From contig JAWKTM010000024.1 in assembly GCA_041399085.1 (NCBI GenBank), positions 1 through 64,000 on the forward strand: 64,000 nt of DNA, given 5' to 3'. The notes beneath the pieces were generated by a model that did no database searches, had not been told where the DNA came from, and saw only the letters and a program-made list of their open reading frames with translations. This DNA comes from JAWKTM01 sp041399085. GTDB taxonomy: Bacteria > Planctomycetota > Planctomycetia > Pirellulales > Pirellulaceae. Below are positions 1 through 8,613 of this stretch, piece after piece; the stretch's first letter is position 1, and each line of letters opens with the position of its first letter. A program made the translations under genes and the position numbers.

Positions 1-300
1 GGTGGGCGGCATCTTCAGATCGGGGTCATCCGACGTGATGCGCTGCCACAATTCGCTGGCATTCAGGTCACCAGGAACGATGGGGTGCGAGCCGGAGTCG
101 GCCGTGCCGAGCGCACTTTCTTTCGAGTCCAGGCGAAAACCACCTTCGCGTGTATTCTCGTCCGGTCCGTGACAGGCAAAGCAGGCATCGGACAAAATCG
201 GGCGGATATCGCGAGTGAAGCTGACGGACGGTTCTTCTGCCTGGACGGCAGGCACGGCAATCGTGAGCATTGAGAACGCCAGACAAGTCCAACGTTTCAT
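1..300 (-). CDS. Planctomycete cytochrome c (PSCyt1/DUF1549-type) protein, N-terminal part only
   Basis: The reverse strand reads from an ATG at 300 off the left edge, giving 100 residues. Residues 1-21 form a signal peptide ending in VQA. A c-type haem motif CFACH lies near residue 41 in the context RPILSDACFACHG, and the segment ends in ...DPDLKMPP. This is the usual start of large planctomycete PSCyt1-PSCyt2-PSD1 proteins, exported haem proteins of unknown substrate that are commonly paired with DUF1501 genes. The same arrangement is complete at 60496-62718, whose N-terminus (RPLLVNKCVECH) is clearly related. The rest of the protein is outside the window, so the full architecture is inferred. 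Confidence 0.85.
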   Translation of the reverse strand, partial: MKRWTCLAFSMLTIAVPAVQAEEPSVSFTRDIRPILSDACFACHGPDENTREGGFRLDSKESALGTADSGSHPIVPGDLNASELWQRITSDDPDLKMPPT

Positions 301-761
301 GGATCGACTCCTTCAAGGATGCTTGTTCGATGGGATGCGTCGGGCATCGTGCCGACATTCGCCGATGTCACTCATTCTAAATGGCCGGCGAATGGGCCGC
401 GAATGCTCGACCTGGTCCAACATCTCTCGTTCAGTCAGTGGGGTGGGAAAAGCCGGAGCGGCAGACAGTGACCGGTTAATCGCCAGCGGTAATTCGTCGA
501 CATGAACGACGGCCTCGGCGACTGTACACACCGTCTCCGCCAAATTCGATGCGGCAAGAAGGGCGGGACATCGAACCTTTGCGGCTTTTCGTCCGAGTCT
601 AGCCGAACAAATTCGGATTTCAACATCCGTAATCGGCCGCGTGGAGCGACGTTGGTAGGGCGAGCGGCAGAGGGGAACTCACGGCGCGACGGACGAGAAT
701 CTGCGTCGCACAGACTCGTCCGTCCGACAACACTGTCCGACGGACACGAGAAATGCGGTCA
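301..761. other. Intergenic region between cytochrome gene and small membrane protein gene
   Basis: No reading frame here has a recognisable motif. It must hold the promoter of the leftward cytochrome gene (start at 300) and the 3' end of the permease transcript (last stop at 762). Only the inverted repeats at 688-745 stand out. Confidence 0.5.
688..745. repeat. Overlapping inverted repeats, possible alternative hairpins
   Basis: GACGGACGAG at 688-697 is perfectly complementary to CTCGTCCGTC at 715-724. The same right arm can also pair with GACGGAC near 739-745. The two hairpins are mutually exclusive. They lie just past the stop codon of the leftward small membrane gene, but neither strand has a clear T-run, so a terminator role is only a guess. 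Confidence 0.4.
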
Positions 762-1031
762 TCACGAGGCGCTGTCTTGTTTGCGACGCCCGTGCCACAG
801 ATCGGCAGCTAGGTCGTACAGCCACCACTCCACAACAATCATCAAGACCGGACCGGCGAACAGGACAGCTTGGACGACTCGCCGGTTTGACATCCATGCG
901 GGCAGTACGGGTTGGGCCGTGTCGTAAGCGAGCAGCACCAGCGCGCTGTTGACGATCAGCATCAAGCACATCGACGCGCACAACACAACAATGAAACCGC
1001 AGCCCGAGGCCCGCTGACGAATCGACTTCAT
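762..1031 (-). CDS. Small two-helix membrane protein, partner of the GntP permease
   Basis: The product has 89 residues and two hydrophobic segments, about residues 11-35 and 52-75, with a basic start (MKSIRQR) and a polar, charged end. It begins four bases after the stop codon of the upstream GntP permease gene, so the two are almost certainly co-transcribed and probably translationally coupled. No family was recognised. By position it could be an accessory subunit of the permease, but nothing in its sequence proves this. The length, membrane topology and tight spacing argue that it is a real gene rather than a chance frame. Confidence 0.7.
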   Translation of the reverse strand: MKSIRQRASGCGFIVVLCASMCLMLIVNSALVLLAYDTAQPVLPAWMSNRRVVQAVLFAGPVLMIVVEWWLYDLAADLWHGRRKQDSAS

Positions 1032-1035
1032 GGGC

Positions 1036-2952
1036 TCAAACCAACGGCAGCACTTGAGACAGAATGATCGAGAACAACAGACTGGCGACTCCCAACACGG
1101 CCAGCAAAATTGACCACGACTTCAGCGCCTCGACTTCGGTCAAGCCGCCCATCTTGGCGAAAATCCAAAAGCCGCTGTCGTTCATCCACGAGCCGACCAA
1201 CGACCCCGCGCCGATCGCCGTGCCGAGATAAACCGGGCTAAAGCCAAGCAAGTCGGCCGAGGCGATTCCGGCCAACATTGCCGAACCGGTAATCATCGCC
1301 ACCGTGCTTGAGCCCTGGGCCACTTTCAAAACCGTGGCGATTAGGAATCCCAGCAACAAGAACATGATGCCGGCGTTGTTGCCCGATTCGATGCTGAACA
1401 GACCTTTGATGGCCTCGCCAACTTTGGCCTCCGTCAACATCGCGCCGAACGCTCCGCCGCCCGCTGTAATAAGAATGATCACGCCGCCACTCATCAGCGA
1501 CGTTTCCACCACGTGCGCCAGCTCGTTCTTGGACAGCTTGCGTTGCCGCACCAAAGTGAGCATCGCGATCACGGTGGAAATCAACAGTGCGAAGTTGGCG
1601 TTGCCGATGGTCGAGCTGAGATCGGCCCAACGTCGAGCCGGCGTTTCCCATGTGTGCGGTTGGATGAAGTCGGGATAGGCCGATTCGAGCAGCGCACGAT
1701 TCATTCGCTCGGCATCGACTTTCTTCATTCGCAAGCGATCCTTGCCGATCAGTCCCCGAGCCACGGGGTTCGGCATCAATCCCAAGAACGCTGGTTCGCT
1801 TCCTCCGCGATGAAATCCCTTGCTTGGCAGCAGATAGCGGTTGAGGCCCGCGATCAATCGCTCCTGTTCGGCTTCGTCCAGCGGCGTGGTGCGGGTGAGC
1901 AGCCCGACCAGTTCCTGCCGAGCTTCCGCGTTCCCCGCCGAAGCATCGCCGAGCGTTTCGACGATTCGCTTGCCGGGCGATTCGGCGTCCGTCGCAAGTT
2001 GTTCGCGAACGACGGCTCGCCAAGCGGCGAAGTCGGTGAAGTCCGCCGGCCGAAGCAGCGCCGCGTGTTCGGCGTCGGCGATCGTGGTCAGCACCGTATT
2101 GGTCGAGATCATCAACACCGGCAATACAACCGGAGCCAGCGACCAGAACAGCGAAGGCAGCTCGGAATCGTCCAGCGGCTGCGGTTCGGGTTCGCTGCCG
2201 ATCGCTCGCATCGGCGTTTGCATCCAGTTGTCCATCAGCCGAGCGCCGATCAATCCGACGCAGGCCGACGGCGCGGCGACCAACAACCCGATCATGATCA
2301 TCCAGCCGACGTCAACGTTAAGATTGTCGGCCATCACCAGTGGGCCAGGCGTTGGCGGAACCAGCGTGTGCGTAATCGCCCCGCCCGCGCCGATCGCCAG
2401 AATATAGAAGAGATAGTGTCGGCCAGTTCGCTTGTGCATGGAACGGGCCAACGGTACGAGCAGATAAAACACGGTGTCGAAGAACACGGGCACGGCCAGC
2501 ACGAAACCGCTGCTCATCAAAGCCACCGGAGCTCGCTTCTCGCCCAGTACGTTTAGGAACGCTCGGACCACGCGATCCGCCGCGCCGCTGTCGAGCATGC
2601 ATTTGCCAATCACGGCGGCCAGAGCGATCACGATGCCGATCCCGCCGGCCGACGAACCAAACGCCGATGCCACGCGAGCGATCTTGTCGCTCCACGCTCC
2701 TGGCGCCATCACGCTGACCACCATCGCCGCCGTAATCAAAGCGATGAAGGCGTTCACTTTGGCCACGATAATCAGACCCAACACGGTCGCGATGCCGACG
2801 GCCAAACAGGTGAGCGGCCACGCGATGTCTTGTGCCGGCTGAGCCGAATCGGCGGCGGCCAGCACCGTCGGCGCCGCTTGGGCCCAAGCGACACAGCCCA
2901 TCCATGCGAGAAGTCCGGCCACAATCCAGCTCAACGAACGCCGCGGTCGCAT
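1036..2952 (-). CDS. GntP family gluconate/organic acid:H+ symporter with enlarged central loop
   Basis: The 638-residue membrane protein has a signal-like first segment (to about residue 27) followed by many hydrophobic helices. The segment HTLVPPTPGPL near residue 195 is characteristic of the GntP/gluconate permease family, which imports sugar acids or related carboxylates with protons. Family members are usually about 440-470 residues. Here an extra hydrophilic block of roughly 150 residues (about 295-445) splits the two membrane halves. An AGGAGA ribosome-binding site stands 5-6 bases before the ATG at 2952. It is followed after four bases by a small membrane protein gene and faces fumC across a 281-base shared upstream region. 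The substrate is not known. Confidence 0.88.
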   Translation of the reverse strand: MRPRRSLSWIVAGLLAWMGCVAWAQAAPTVLAAADSAQPAQDIAWPLTCLAVGIATVLGLIIVAKVNAFIALITAAMVVSVMAPGAWSDKIARVASAFGSSAGGIGIVIALAAVIGKCMLDSGAADRVVRAFLNVLGEKRAPVALMSSGFVLAVPVFFDTVFYLLVPLARSMHKRTGRHYLFYILAIGAGGAITHTLVPPTPGPLVMADNLNVDVGWMIMIGLLVAAPSACVGLIGARLMDNWMQTPMRAIGSEPEPQPLDDSELPSLFWSLAPVVLPVLMISTNTVLTTIADAEHAALLRPADFTDFAAWRAVVREQLATDAESPGKRIVETLGDASAGNAEARQELVGLLTRTTPLDEAEQERLIAGLNRYLLPSKGFHRGGSEPAFLGLMPNPVARGLIGKDRLRMKKVDAERMNRALLESAYPDFIQPHTWETPARRWADLSSTIGNANFALLISTVIAMLTLVRQRKLSKNELAHVVETSLMSGGVIILITAGGGAFGAMLTEAKVGEAIKGLFSIESGNNAGIMFLLLGFLIATVLKVAQGSSTVAMITGSAMLAGIASADLLGFSPVYLGTAIGAGSLVGSWMNDSGFWIFAKMGGLTEVEALKSWSILLAVLGVASLLFSIILSQVLPLV

Positions 2953-3233
2953 GCTTATCTCCTGAACCGCGCGAAGGGCGAGCGCGGCGCTTCTGCAATA
3001 GTTTTGGTTTCGGGAAGGCCGCGCGGCGCGTCGCGAGCAATGCGATCAGCGGTTCGGGATGGCGGCAAATCGTTTGGGGAAACGTCCGAGCATCGCATAC
3101 CGCGCGGCGGACTTCAAGTAAGTGCCTTAGCGCTGTTTTTGGCAACGGCTATGATTCCCGGCAGATCAGGCCACGCCGTTGAAGTCTCGAAAAACTGTTC
3201 TGTCTCATCCCGACCGAGAAGGATCGACCCGCC

Positions 3234-4658
3234 ATGAGTGATTTTCGCATCGAACGCGATTCGATGGGCGAAGTTCAAGTGCCAGCCCAAGCGTATTACG
3301 GCGCCCAAACCCAACGAGCCGTTGAGAACTTTCCCATTAGCGGCTGGACATTGCCGCCCGCCTTGGTCCACGCGATGGGCTTGGTCAAGCTGGCCTGTGG
3401 CATCGCCAATCGGGATCTCGGCAAGCTGACCGGAACGGGCAAGAACCCGCTGAACGACGCCCAGGTGGACGCGATGCTGGCCGCTTGTCGCGAAGTGGCC
3501 GACGGCAAGCATGACGGCGAGTTTCCGATCGATGTGTTCCAAACCGGATCGGGCACTTCCAGCAACATGAACGCCAACGAAGTGATCTCGAATCGCGCGA
3601 TCGAGATCATGCAAGGCGATCGCTTTCAAGCGGACAAGCCGATCCATCCGAACGATCATGTGAACATGGGTCAAAGCACCAATGACACGTTCCCCACGGC
3701 GATTCATGTGGCCGTCGCCGTGCAAATCAAGAATGACCTGATCCCCGCTCTGCAACGATTCCATGACGTGCTGGCTCAAAAGGCCAAGGAATGGGATCGC
3801 ATTATCAAGATCGGCCGCACGCACTTGGCCGACGCCACGCCGTTGCGATTGGGCCAAGAGATTGGCGGGTTCGCGCGTCAATTGGCATTGTCAATCGAAC
3901 GGGCTCAAGTGGCGATCGACGCGGTGCTGGAGTTGCCGGTCGGCGGCACGGCGGTCGGAACGGGCATCAACACGCATCCGGAGTTCGGTTCGCGCGTGGC
4001 GAAAGCCTTGGCCGACGAGACCGGAATTGCGTTCGTCGAGGCCGCGGATCACTTCGAAGGCAACGCCCAGCGCGACGGACTGGTCGGTTGTCACGGCATG
4101 TTGCGAACGATTGCGAATACGTTGTTCAATGTGGCGAACAACATCCGCTGGCTCGGTTCGGGTCCGCGCTGCGGCTTTTATGAGTTGAAGCTGCCCGATC
4201 GCCAACCCGGCAGCTCGATCATGCCGGGCAAGGTCAACCCGGTGATGTGCGAAAGCATGATGCAATTGGCCGCTCGCGTGATGGGCAACGATCAGACGGT
4301 AACGATGAGCGGCGCGACTGGCGGACAGTTCCAGTTGAACATCATGATGCCGGTGATGGGCCAAACGACGCTGGAAAGCATTCATCTGATGGCCTCTGGC
4401 ACGCGTGCGTTCGTCGACTTCTGTGCCGAAGGCATGGAAGCCAATGAAGAGCAGTGCGAGGCTTCGGTCGAGAAGAGCCTGTCGATGGTCACCAGCTTGA
4501 ATCCGCATATCGGCTATGAAAATGCGGCTCGCATGGCGAAGGAAGCCTTCAAGACGGGCAAGACGATTCGGCAACTTTGCCGCGAGCAAGGAGTCTTGCC
4601 AGAAGCGACGTTGAACGAGGCGCTCGATCCGATGTCGATGACCGAACCGCATGCATGA
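3234..4658 (+). CDS. fumC: Class II fumarate hydratase
   Basis: The 474-residue product is full length for class II fumarase, the iron-free homotetramer that interconverts fumarate and malate in the TCA cycle. It opens with MGEVQVPAQAYYGAQTQRA, contains the substrate-site segments TGSGTSSNMNANEV and GRTHLADATP, and carries the superfamily signature GSSIMPGKVNP near residue 325. An AAGGA-like site lies about ten bases before the ATG. The stop codon overlaps the start of the next gene as ATGA (4655-4658), so the ATPase gene downstream is likely translationally coupled. Aspartase and argininosuccinate lyase share the fold, but the N-terminal signature favours fumarase. Confidence 0.95.
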   Translation: MSDFRIERDSMGEVQVPAQAYYGAQTQRAVENFPISGWTLPPALVHAMGLVKLACGIANRDLGKLTGTGKNPLNDAQVDAMLAACREVADGKHDGEFPIDVFQTGSGTSSNMNANEVISNRAIEIMQGDRFQADKPIHPNDHVNMGQSTNDTFPTAIHVAVAVQIKNDLIPALQRFHDVLAQKAKEWDRIIKIGRTHLADATPLRLGQEIGGFARQLALSIERAQVAIDAVLELPVGGTAVGTGINTHPEFGSRVAKALADETGIAFVEAADHFEGNAQRDGLVGCHGMLRTIANTLFNVANNIRWLGSGPRCGFYELKLPDRQPGSSIMPGKVNPVMCESMMQLAARVMGNDQTVTMSGATGGQFQLNIMMPVMGQTTLESIHLMASGTRAFVDFCAEGMEANEEQCEASVEKSLSMVTSLNPHIGYENAARMAKEAFKTGKTIRQLCREQGVLPEATLNEALDPMSMTEPHA

Positions 4659-5926
4659 TGACTCTCGCACCTGAGACGTTGGCCGAGCAGCTTCGCGGAC
4701 TGGATGCGCGGAAAGCGGACTACGCCACGCGCTTCGTCGACACGCTGTTGGCGGCCGCAGTCTCCGGCGGCGCTAGCGACGTGCATCTGACGCCGGCGGC
4801 CGACGGGTTGGACGTGCGTTGGCGATTGGACGGAGTGCTGCACGAGATCGGCCGCTTTCCCAAAGGCGAAGCGGCCGACATCGTTTCTCGGCTGAAGGTG
4901 CTGGCTCAACTGCTGACGTATCGCCACGATGTTCCGCAGGAGGGCCGCGTGCGTCGCGGCGAGTTGGCGGAAGGCGGAGCGTCGGGCGGCGAATCCCGCG
5001 CGTCGGACGCGGTTGAAATGCGAGTCAGCACGTTTCCGACGCTGCATGGCGAGCGCGCGGTCGTGCGTTTGTTCGGCGGGGGCGAAGCGGCTTTGCGATC
5101 GCTGGCCGATTTAGGGCTTCCCGATGAAATCACCGCAGCGCTTACTCGGCTGTTGGATGAAACATCGGGCGCGATTCTGATTACTGGGCCGGCCGGCAGC
5201 GGCAAGACCACGACGCTGTACGCTTCGCTGCGTGAAATCGTGCGGCGAGCCGGCGGTTCGAAGAGCATCGTGGCGCTCGAAGATCCGATCGAAGTGGCGA
5301 TTGACGGTGTGGCTCAATCCCAAGTGAATCCGGCGGGCGGTTTCACGTTGGCGACTGGTCTGCGGTCGCTGATGCGTCAAGACCCGGAAGTGATGATGGT
5401 CGGCGAAATCCGTGATCGGGAAACGGCCGAGGCGGCGTTTCAAGCGTCGTTGACCGGCCATTTGGTGCTGACCACGTTCCACGCGGGCGGAGCGGCGTCG
5501 GCCATCAGTCGCTTGGCCGACATGAGCATCGAGCCTTATCAACTGAGAAGCGGCGTTCGCGCGATCCTCAGCCAGCGGTTGGTTCGCCGCCTGTGCGATT
5601 GCGCCGAATGGAATGACGATGAAGCGGCGCGGTTGGGGCTGCCCGTGCAACGAGTGCGCGAGCCGCGCGGATGTGCCGACTGCGGTCAGACCGGTTATCG
5701 CGGTCGCTTGGTTTTGGCCGAGATGTTGCAGCCCGAGCCCTCGGACCTGGGCCGCGCGATCCTCTCGCGCGACGACGCCGCGCGGCTGCAGCAGCTCGCT
5801 CGTCAGTCCGGCATGGTCACGCTTTGGCAGCGAGCGGTCGCGGCGGTCGAACAGGGAACGACCAGCCCGGCCGAAGTGCGTCGCGTGCTTGGTTGGGGTG
5901 CGACGCAGCAGGATTTGGACGGCTAA
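4655..5926 (+). CDS. GspE/PilB family type II secretion/type IV pilus ATPase, N-terminally short
   Basis: The protein has 423 residues if it starts at the ATG that overlaps the fumC stop codon. It has a Walker A motif (GPAGSGKT, about residues 178-185), a Walker B region (MMVGEIRD, about 244-252) and a four-cysteine zinc knuckle (LCDC ... CADC, about 312-341). These mark the assembly ATPases that power pseudopilus or pilus extension at the inner membrane. It is shorter than typical GspE or PilB (about 500-570 residues) because the N-terminal GspE-N domain is missing. No other secretion or pilus gene is nearby, so its partners must be elsewhere. A GspE-like rather than PilT-like identity rests on the zinc motif. 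Confidence 0.88.
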   Translation: MMTLAPETLAEQLRGLDARKADYATRFVDTLLAAAVSGGASDVHLTPAADGLDVRWRLDGVLHEIGRFPKGEAADIVSRLKVLAQLLTYRHDVPQEGRVRRGELAEGGASGGESRASDAVEMRVSTFPTLHGERAVVRLFGGGEAALRSLADLGLPDEITAALTRLLDETSGAILITGPAGSGKTTTLYASLREIVRRAGGSKSIVALEDPIEVAIDGVAQSQVNPAGGFTLATGLRSLMRQDPEVMMVGEIRDRETAEAAFQASLTGHLVLTTFHAGGAASAISRLADMSIEPYQLRSGVRAILSQRLVRRLCDCAEWNDDEAARLGLPVQRVREPRGCADCGQTGYRGRLVLAEMLQPEPSDLGRAILSRDDAARLQQLARQSGMVTLWQRAVAAVEQGTTSPAEVRRVLGWGATQQDLDG

Positions 5927-5943
5927 TCGCCCGGAGGCAGCGC

Positions 5944-6909
5944 ATGGGCCATTCGCACGGCCACGATCATTCACACTCGCACGGCGCCCATTCGCACGGC
6001 GCCCATTCGCATGGCAGTCATGCACATGGCAGTCGGCGGCCGGATCGAGCGTTCGCGATCGGCGTGGGGCTGAATGTTTTGTATGTGGCGGTCGAAGCTG
6101 GCTTTGGCCTGTGGGCCAATTCGCTGGCGCTGCTGGCCGACGCTGGCCACAATCTGAGCGACGTGTTGGGTCTGTTGTTGGCGTGGGGAGCCAGCTATCT
6201 CGCGAGCCGGCCGCCAAGGGGACGCTTTACGTATGGTCTGCGGAGCACTTCGATTCTGGCCGCGTCGTTGAACGGACTGCTGCTGCTGGTTGCCGTGGGA
6301 GGCATCGTGTGGGAAGCGGTCGGCCGATTTCAATCGCCGCCCGAAGTGCCGGGTTGGACGATTGTGATCGTGGCGGCGATCGGGGTGGTCATCAACACGG
6401 CGACGGCGTTGCTGTTCATGAGCGGCCGCAAATCGGATTTGAATGTTCGTGGCGCGTTTCTGCACATGGCGGCCGACGCGGCTGTGTCGGTCGGAGTCGT
6501 GGCGGCTGGAGCGATCATCATCGGAACGGGCATCCTCTGGATTGATCCGACGGTCAGCTTGATCGTGGCCGCCGTGATTTTGTGGAGTACCTGGGGTCTG
6601 CTGCACGAGTCACTCGAACTGCTGCTGCAAGCCGTGCCGCGTGAAGTGGACCAGAACGCCGTGCGGGACTATCTGAGCCGCTTGCCCGGCGTCACGGATC
6701 TTCACGATCTCCACATTTGGGCGATGAGCACCACGGAAATCGCTCTGACCGTTCACCTGCTCAAACCCGAGATCGAGAACGAAGACGCGTTGCTGGCCGG
6801 AGCGTGCCACGAACTGCACGAACGCTTCGGCATCGAGCACGCGACGATTCAGATCGAGCGCGGGACCGACTCGCACGTCTGTCGCCAATCCGGCCCCAAC
6901 GCGGTCTAA
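5944..6909 (+). CDS. Cation diffusion facilitator (zinc/cobalt/cadmium efflux transporter)
   Basis: The product has 321 residues from the ATG at 5944, which has an upstream GGAGG site. Residues 3-30 are a histidine-rich stretch of repeated HSHG units, a metal-binding tail typical of CzcD/ZitB-like members. Six hydrophobic helices follow. Both metal-site HxxxD motifs are visible: ADAGHNLSD in helix 2 and LHMAADA in helix 5. A cytoplasmic C-terminal domain follows with DLHDLHIWAMS, the usual CDF dimer domain. The protein should export divalent metal in exchange for protons. It lies 17 bases after the ATPase gene and 15 bases before the NYN gene, inside one operon-like run. Confidence 0.93.
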   Translation: MGHSHGHDHSHSHGAHSHGAHSHGSHAHGSRRPDRAFAIGVGLNVLYVAVEAGFGLWANSLALLADAGHNLSDVLGLLLAWGASYLASRPPRGRFTYGLRSTSILAASLNGLLLLVAVGGIVWEAVGRFQSPPEVPGWTIVIVAAIGVVINTATALLFMSGRKSDLNVRGAFLHMAADAAVSVGVVAAGAIIIGTGILWIDPTVSLIVAAVILWSTWGLLHESLELLLQAVPREVDQNAVRDYLSRLPGVTDLHDLHIWAMSTTEIALTVHLLKPEIENEDALLAGACHELHERFGIEHATIQIERGTDSHVCRQSGPNAV

Positions 6910-6924
6910 CGCTATGATTTCAAA

Positions 6925-7755
6925 ATGGCGTTGCTCATCGATGGATACAACTTGTTGCACGTGACGGGAATCTTTGGCCGAGGTCGCGGTCCGGGGTCGC
7001 TCGAACGTTCGCGCAACGCGCTGTTGAATTTCGTTGCCGCCGCGGTCGATCCGGCGGAGTTGCCGCAGACAACCGTGGTGTTCGACGCCAAAGAGGCTCC
7101 GCCCGGATTGCCGCGCACCGTCACCCATCGCGGAATCACGGTGCATTTCGCGGCGGAATTCGAGGAAGCCGACGATCTGCTAGAAGAGCTGATCCGTACC
7201 GAGCCGTCGCCCCGCAAGCTGCTGGTGGTTTCGAGCGATCATCGCGTGCAGCGAGCGGCCAAGCGTCGTCGCGCCGCCACGATCGACAGCGACGTTTGGT
7301 ATGACGAAGCCAAGCGACATCGGCGCGATTCGGCGGGCGTCACAAGCCGGGATGTCAAACCCGACTCGCCGTCCGTTGGCGAAGTAAACCGGTGGCTCGA
7401 AGCGTTCGGCTTTCCAGCGTCGCCGCCCGTGGCCGACTCCACGCCGAACAATTCCCCACCGATTCCCGAATCGGCCGAATCACTTCCGCAGCCCAAGCCA
7501 GCTTCGCAAGCTGAGCCAAAGCGGCTTGCGAAGCCACCGACGACACATGTCTCGCGGAAGAAGTCGCCGCAAAGTCCAGCCAACCGCCAAGCTCCGCCCA
7601 CATCATCGCCGCCCGAAAAGTCTACTTCGGCTCGCAAGCCGCCGCCTTCTCGCCCCCGCAAGTCGCTGCGCCGTTCCAAGCCTCGGCAGCTTCCCGAAGA
7701 CGAAGCCAACCCGTTTCCGCCCGGCTACGCTGACGATTTGTTCGACGAGTCATGA
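6925..7755 (+). CDS. NYN domain (YacP-like) putative RNase with basic proline-rich tail
   Basis: The product has 276 residues. The first 115 or so form a NYN/PIN-like domain: MALLIDGYNLLH at the N-terminus carries the acidic metal-binding Asp, VVFDAKEAPPG the second, and VVSSDHRVQRAAKRR the third. This is the pattern of YacP-type ribonucleases. The remaining 160 residues are low-complexity, rich in Pro, Ser, Lys and Arg, and probably disordered; they may bind nucleic acid. The gene is the last of the fumC-led run. RNA cleavage is inferred from the family; no target is evident. Confidence 0.82.
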   Translation: MALLIDGYNLLHVTGIFGRGRGPGSLERSRNALLNFVAAAVDPAELPQTTVVFDAKEAPPGLPRTVTHRGITVHFAAEFEEADDLLEELIRTEPSPRKLLVVSSDHRVQRAAKRRRAATIDSDVWYDEAKRHRRDSAGVTSRDVKPDSPSVGEVNRWLEAFGFPASPPVADSTPNNSPPIPESAESLPQPKPASQAEPKRLAKPPTTHVSRKKSPQSPANRQAPPTSSPPEKSTSARKPPPSRPRKSLRRSKPRQLPEDEANPFPPGYADDLFDES

Positions 7756-8202
7756 CTGTCGCGCGGGAACTGGGGCACCGGAACTGGGGCGGGTCCGGCG
7801 ATCCGAATTGCTAGCTCGGTCAAACTGACGTTTTGAACAAATTTCCCCAATCGCAGAAAAACTGATCTTCCCACAGGCTGGGCTTGTGTATAATTCGCCC
7901 TGTTGTTCGGGCGGGTGCCCGCACAGCGGGAAGATGTCAGATGCACTCAGCGCTATCGACTCTCGGCCTCTTGAACTGCTCGGCTTTGAGCCCAATCTCA
8001 CGGCCCCTAGCGCTTCTAGGACCAGACTTGCTTGCGAAGGATCCGTATTCATCGAATATCGGTCGAATCTCGTCGGGAGAGAATTCCCTTCGTTTTGCTC
8101 GATCGACATCGCGGGTTCATCAGGGCACGCTTCCGACCGCTTACCAGCGGTTGACTGGGATTTCAGTTTTTTTGATGAGCCGCCACGGCTCAAGGGATGA
8201 CA
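7756..8202 (+). other. Long leader region of the RRM protein gene
   Basis: No convincing gene lies in these 447 bases. A good extended -10 box at 7886-7894 would start a transcript near 7901, leaving about 300 untranslated bases before the RRM gene. A short perfect hairpin (GCGGG-TG-CCCGC, 7911-7922) lies at the predicted 5' end. Long structured leaders are known for cold-shock and RNA-binding protein genes, but no known riboswitch or thermometer consensus was recognised here. Confidence 0.5.
7886..7894 (+). promoter_or_regulatory. Extended -10 promoter, TGTGTATAAT-type
   Basis: TATAAT at 7889-7894 is a perfect -10 hexamer preceded by a TG dinucleotide, giving an extended -10 element. No good -35 hexamer stands 16-18 bases upstream. 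It is the best promoter-like match in the gap before the RRM gene. Confidence 0.55.
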
Positions 8203-8517
8203 ATGAGCAAGAATTTGTATGTAGGGAACCTCCCCTTCAATGCCACGGCTGACGATTTGCGTCAAGCTTTTAGTCAGTACGGTACCGTGACGTCCGCTTC
8301 GGTTGTTACCGATCGCGAGACCGGTCGTTCACGAGGGTTTGGTTTTGTGGAAATGTCGGATGGCGGCGACGCCGCGATCCAAGCGTTGCATGGTTCGGAT
8401 ATGGCGGGCCGTCCGCTGACGGTTAACGAGGCGCGTCCCCGCGAAGAACGCCGTGGTGGCGGTGGCGGTGGTGGAGGTCGCGGAGGCTACGGCGGTGGTC
8501 GTGGCGGCCGCTACTAA
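8203..8517 (+). CDS. RRM-domain glycine-rich RNA-binding protein
   Basis: The product has 104 residues. Residues 1-80 are one RNA recognition motif with RNP2 (LYVGNL, near 5-10) and RNP1 (RGFGFVEM, near 44-51). Residues 84-104 are almost only Gly, Arg and Tyr, an RGG-like tail. The start at 8203 is chosen because an AAGGGA site ends about five bases before it and the family begins MSKNLYVGNL; an ATG six bases upstream is poorly spaced. Such proteins are common in cyanobacteria and planctomycetes, where several act as cold-inducible RNA chaperones. It has its own promoter and terminator, so it is probably transcribed alone. Confidence 0.93.
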   Translation: MSKNLYVGNLPFNATADDLRQAFSQYGTVTSASVVTDRETGRSRGFGFVEMSDGGDAAIQALHGSDMAGRPLTVNEARPREERRGGGGGGGGRGGYGGGRGGRY

Positions 8518-8546
8518 ACCGCCCATCGAACACGATTAACTAAATG

Positions 8547-8588
8547 CCCGCTGTGGCTGTCCCGACCAGCCACAGCGGGATTTTTATT
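8547..8588 (+). terminator. Intrinsic terminator of the RRM gene
   Basis: A perfect 12-base-pair stem (8547-8558 with 8568-8579, arm CCCGCTGTGGCT) with a 9-base loop is followed by ATTTTTATTT. It lies 30 bases after the RRM stop codon and before the SET gene. Confidence 0.92.
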
Positions 8589-8613
8589 TGCGCACGATAG
8601 TTTGGAATGACGG

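Noticed and set aside
5111..6217. 368-codon minus-strand open frame
   Set aside because: It lies antisense to the ATPase and CDF genes and has no recognisable domain.
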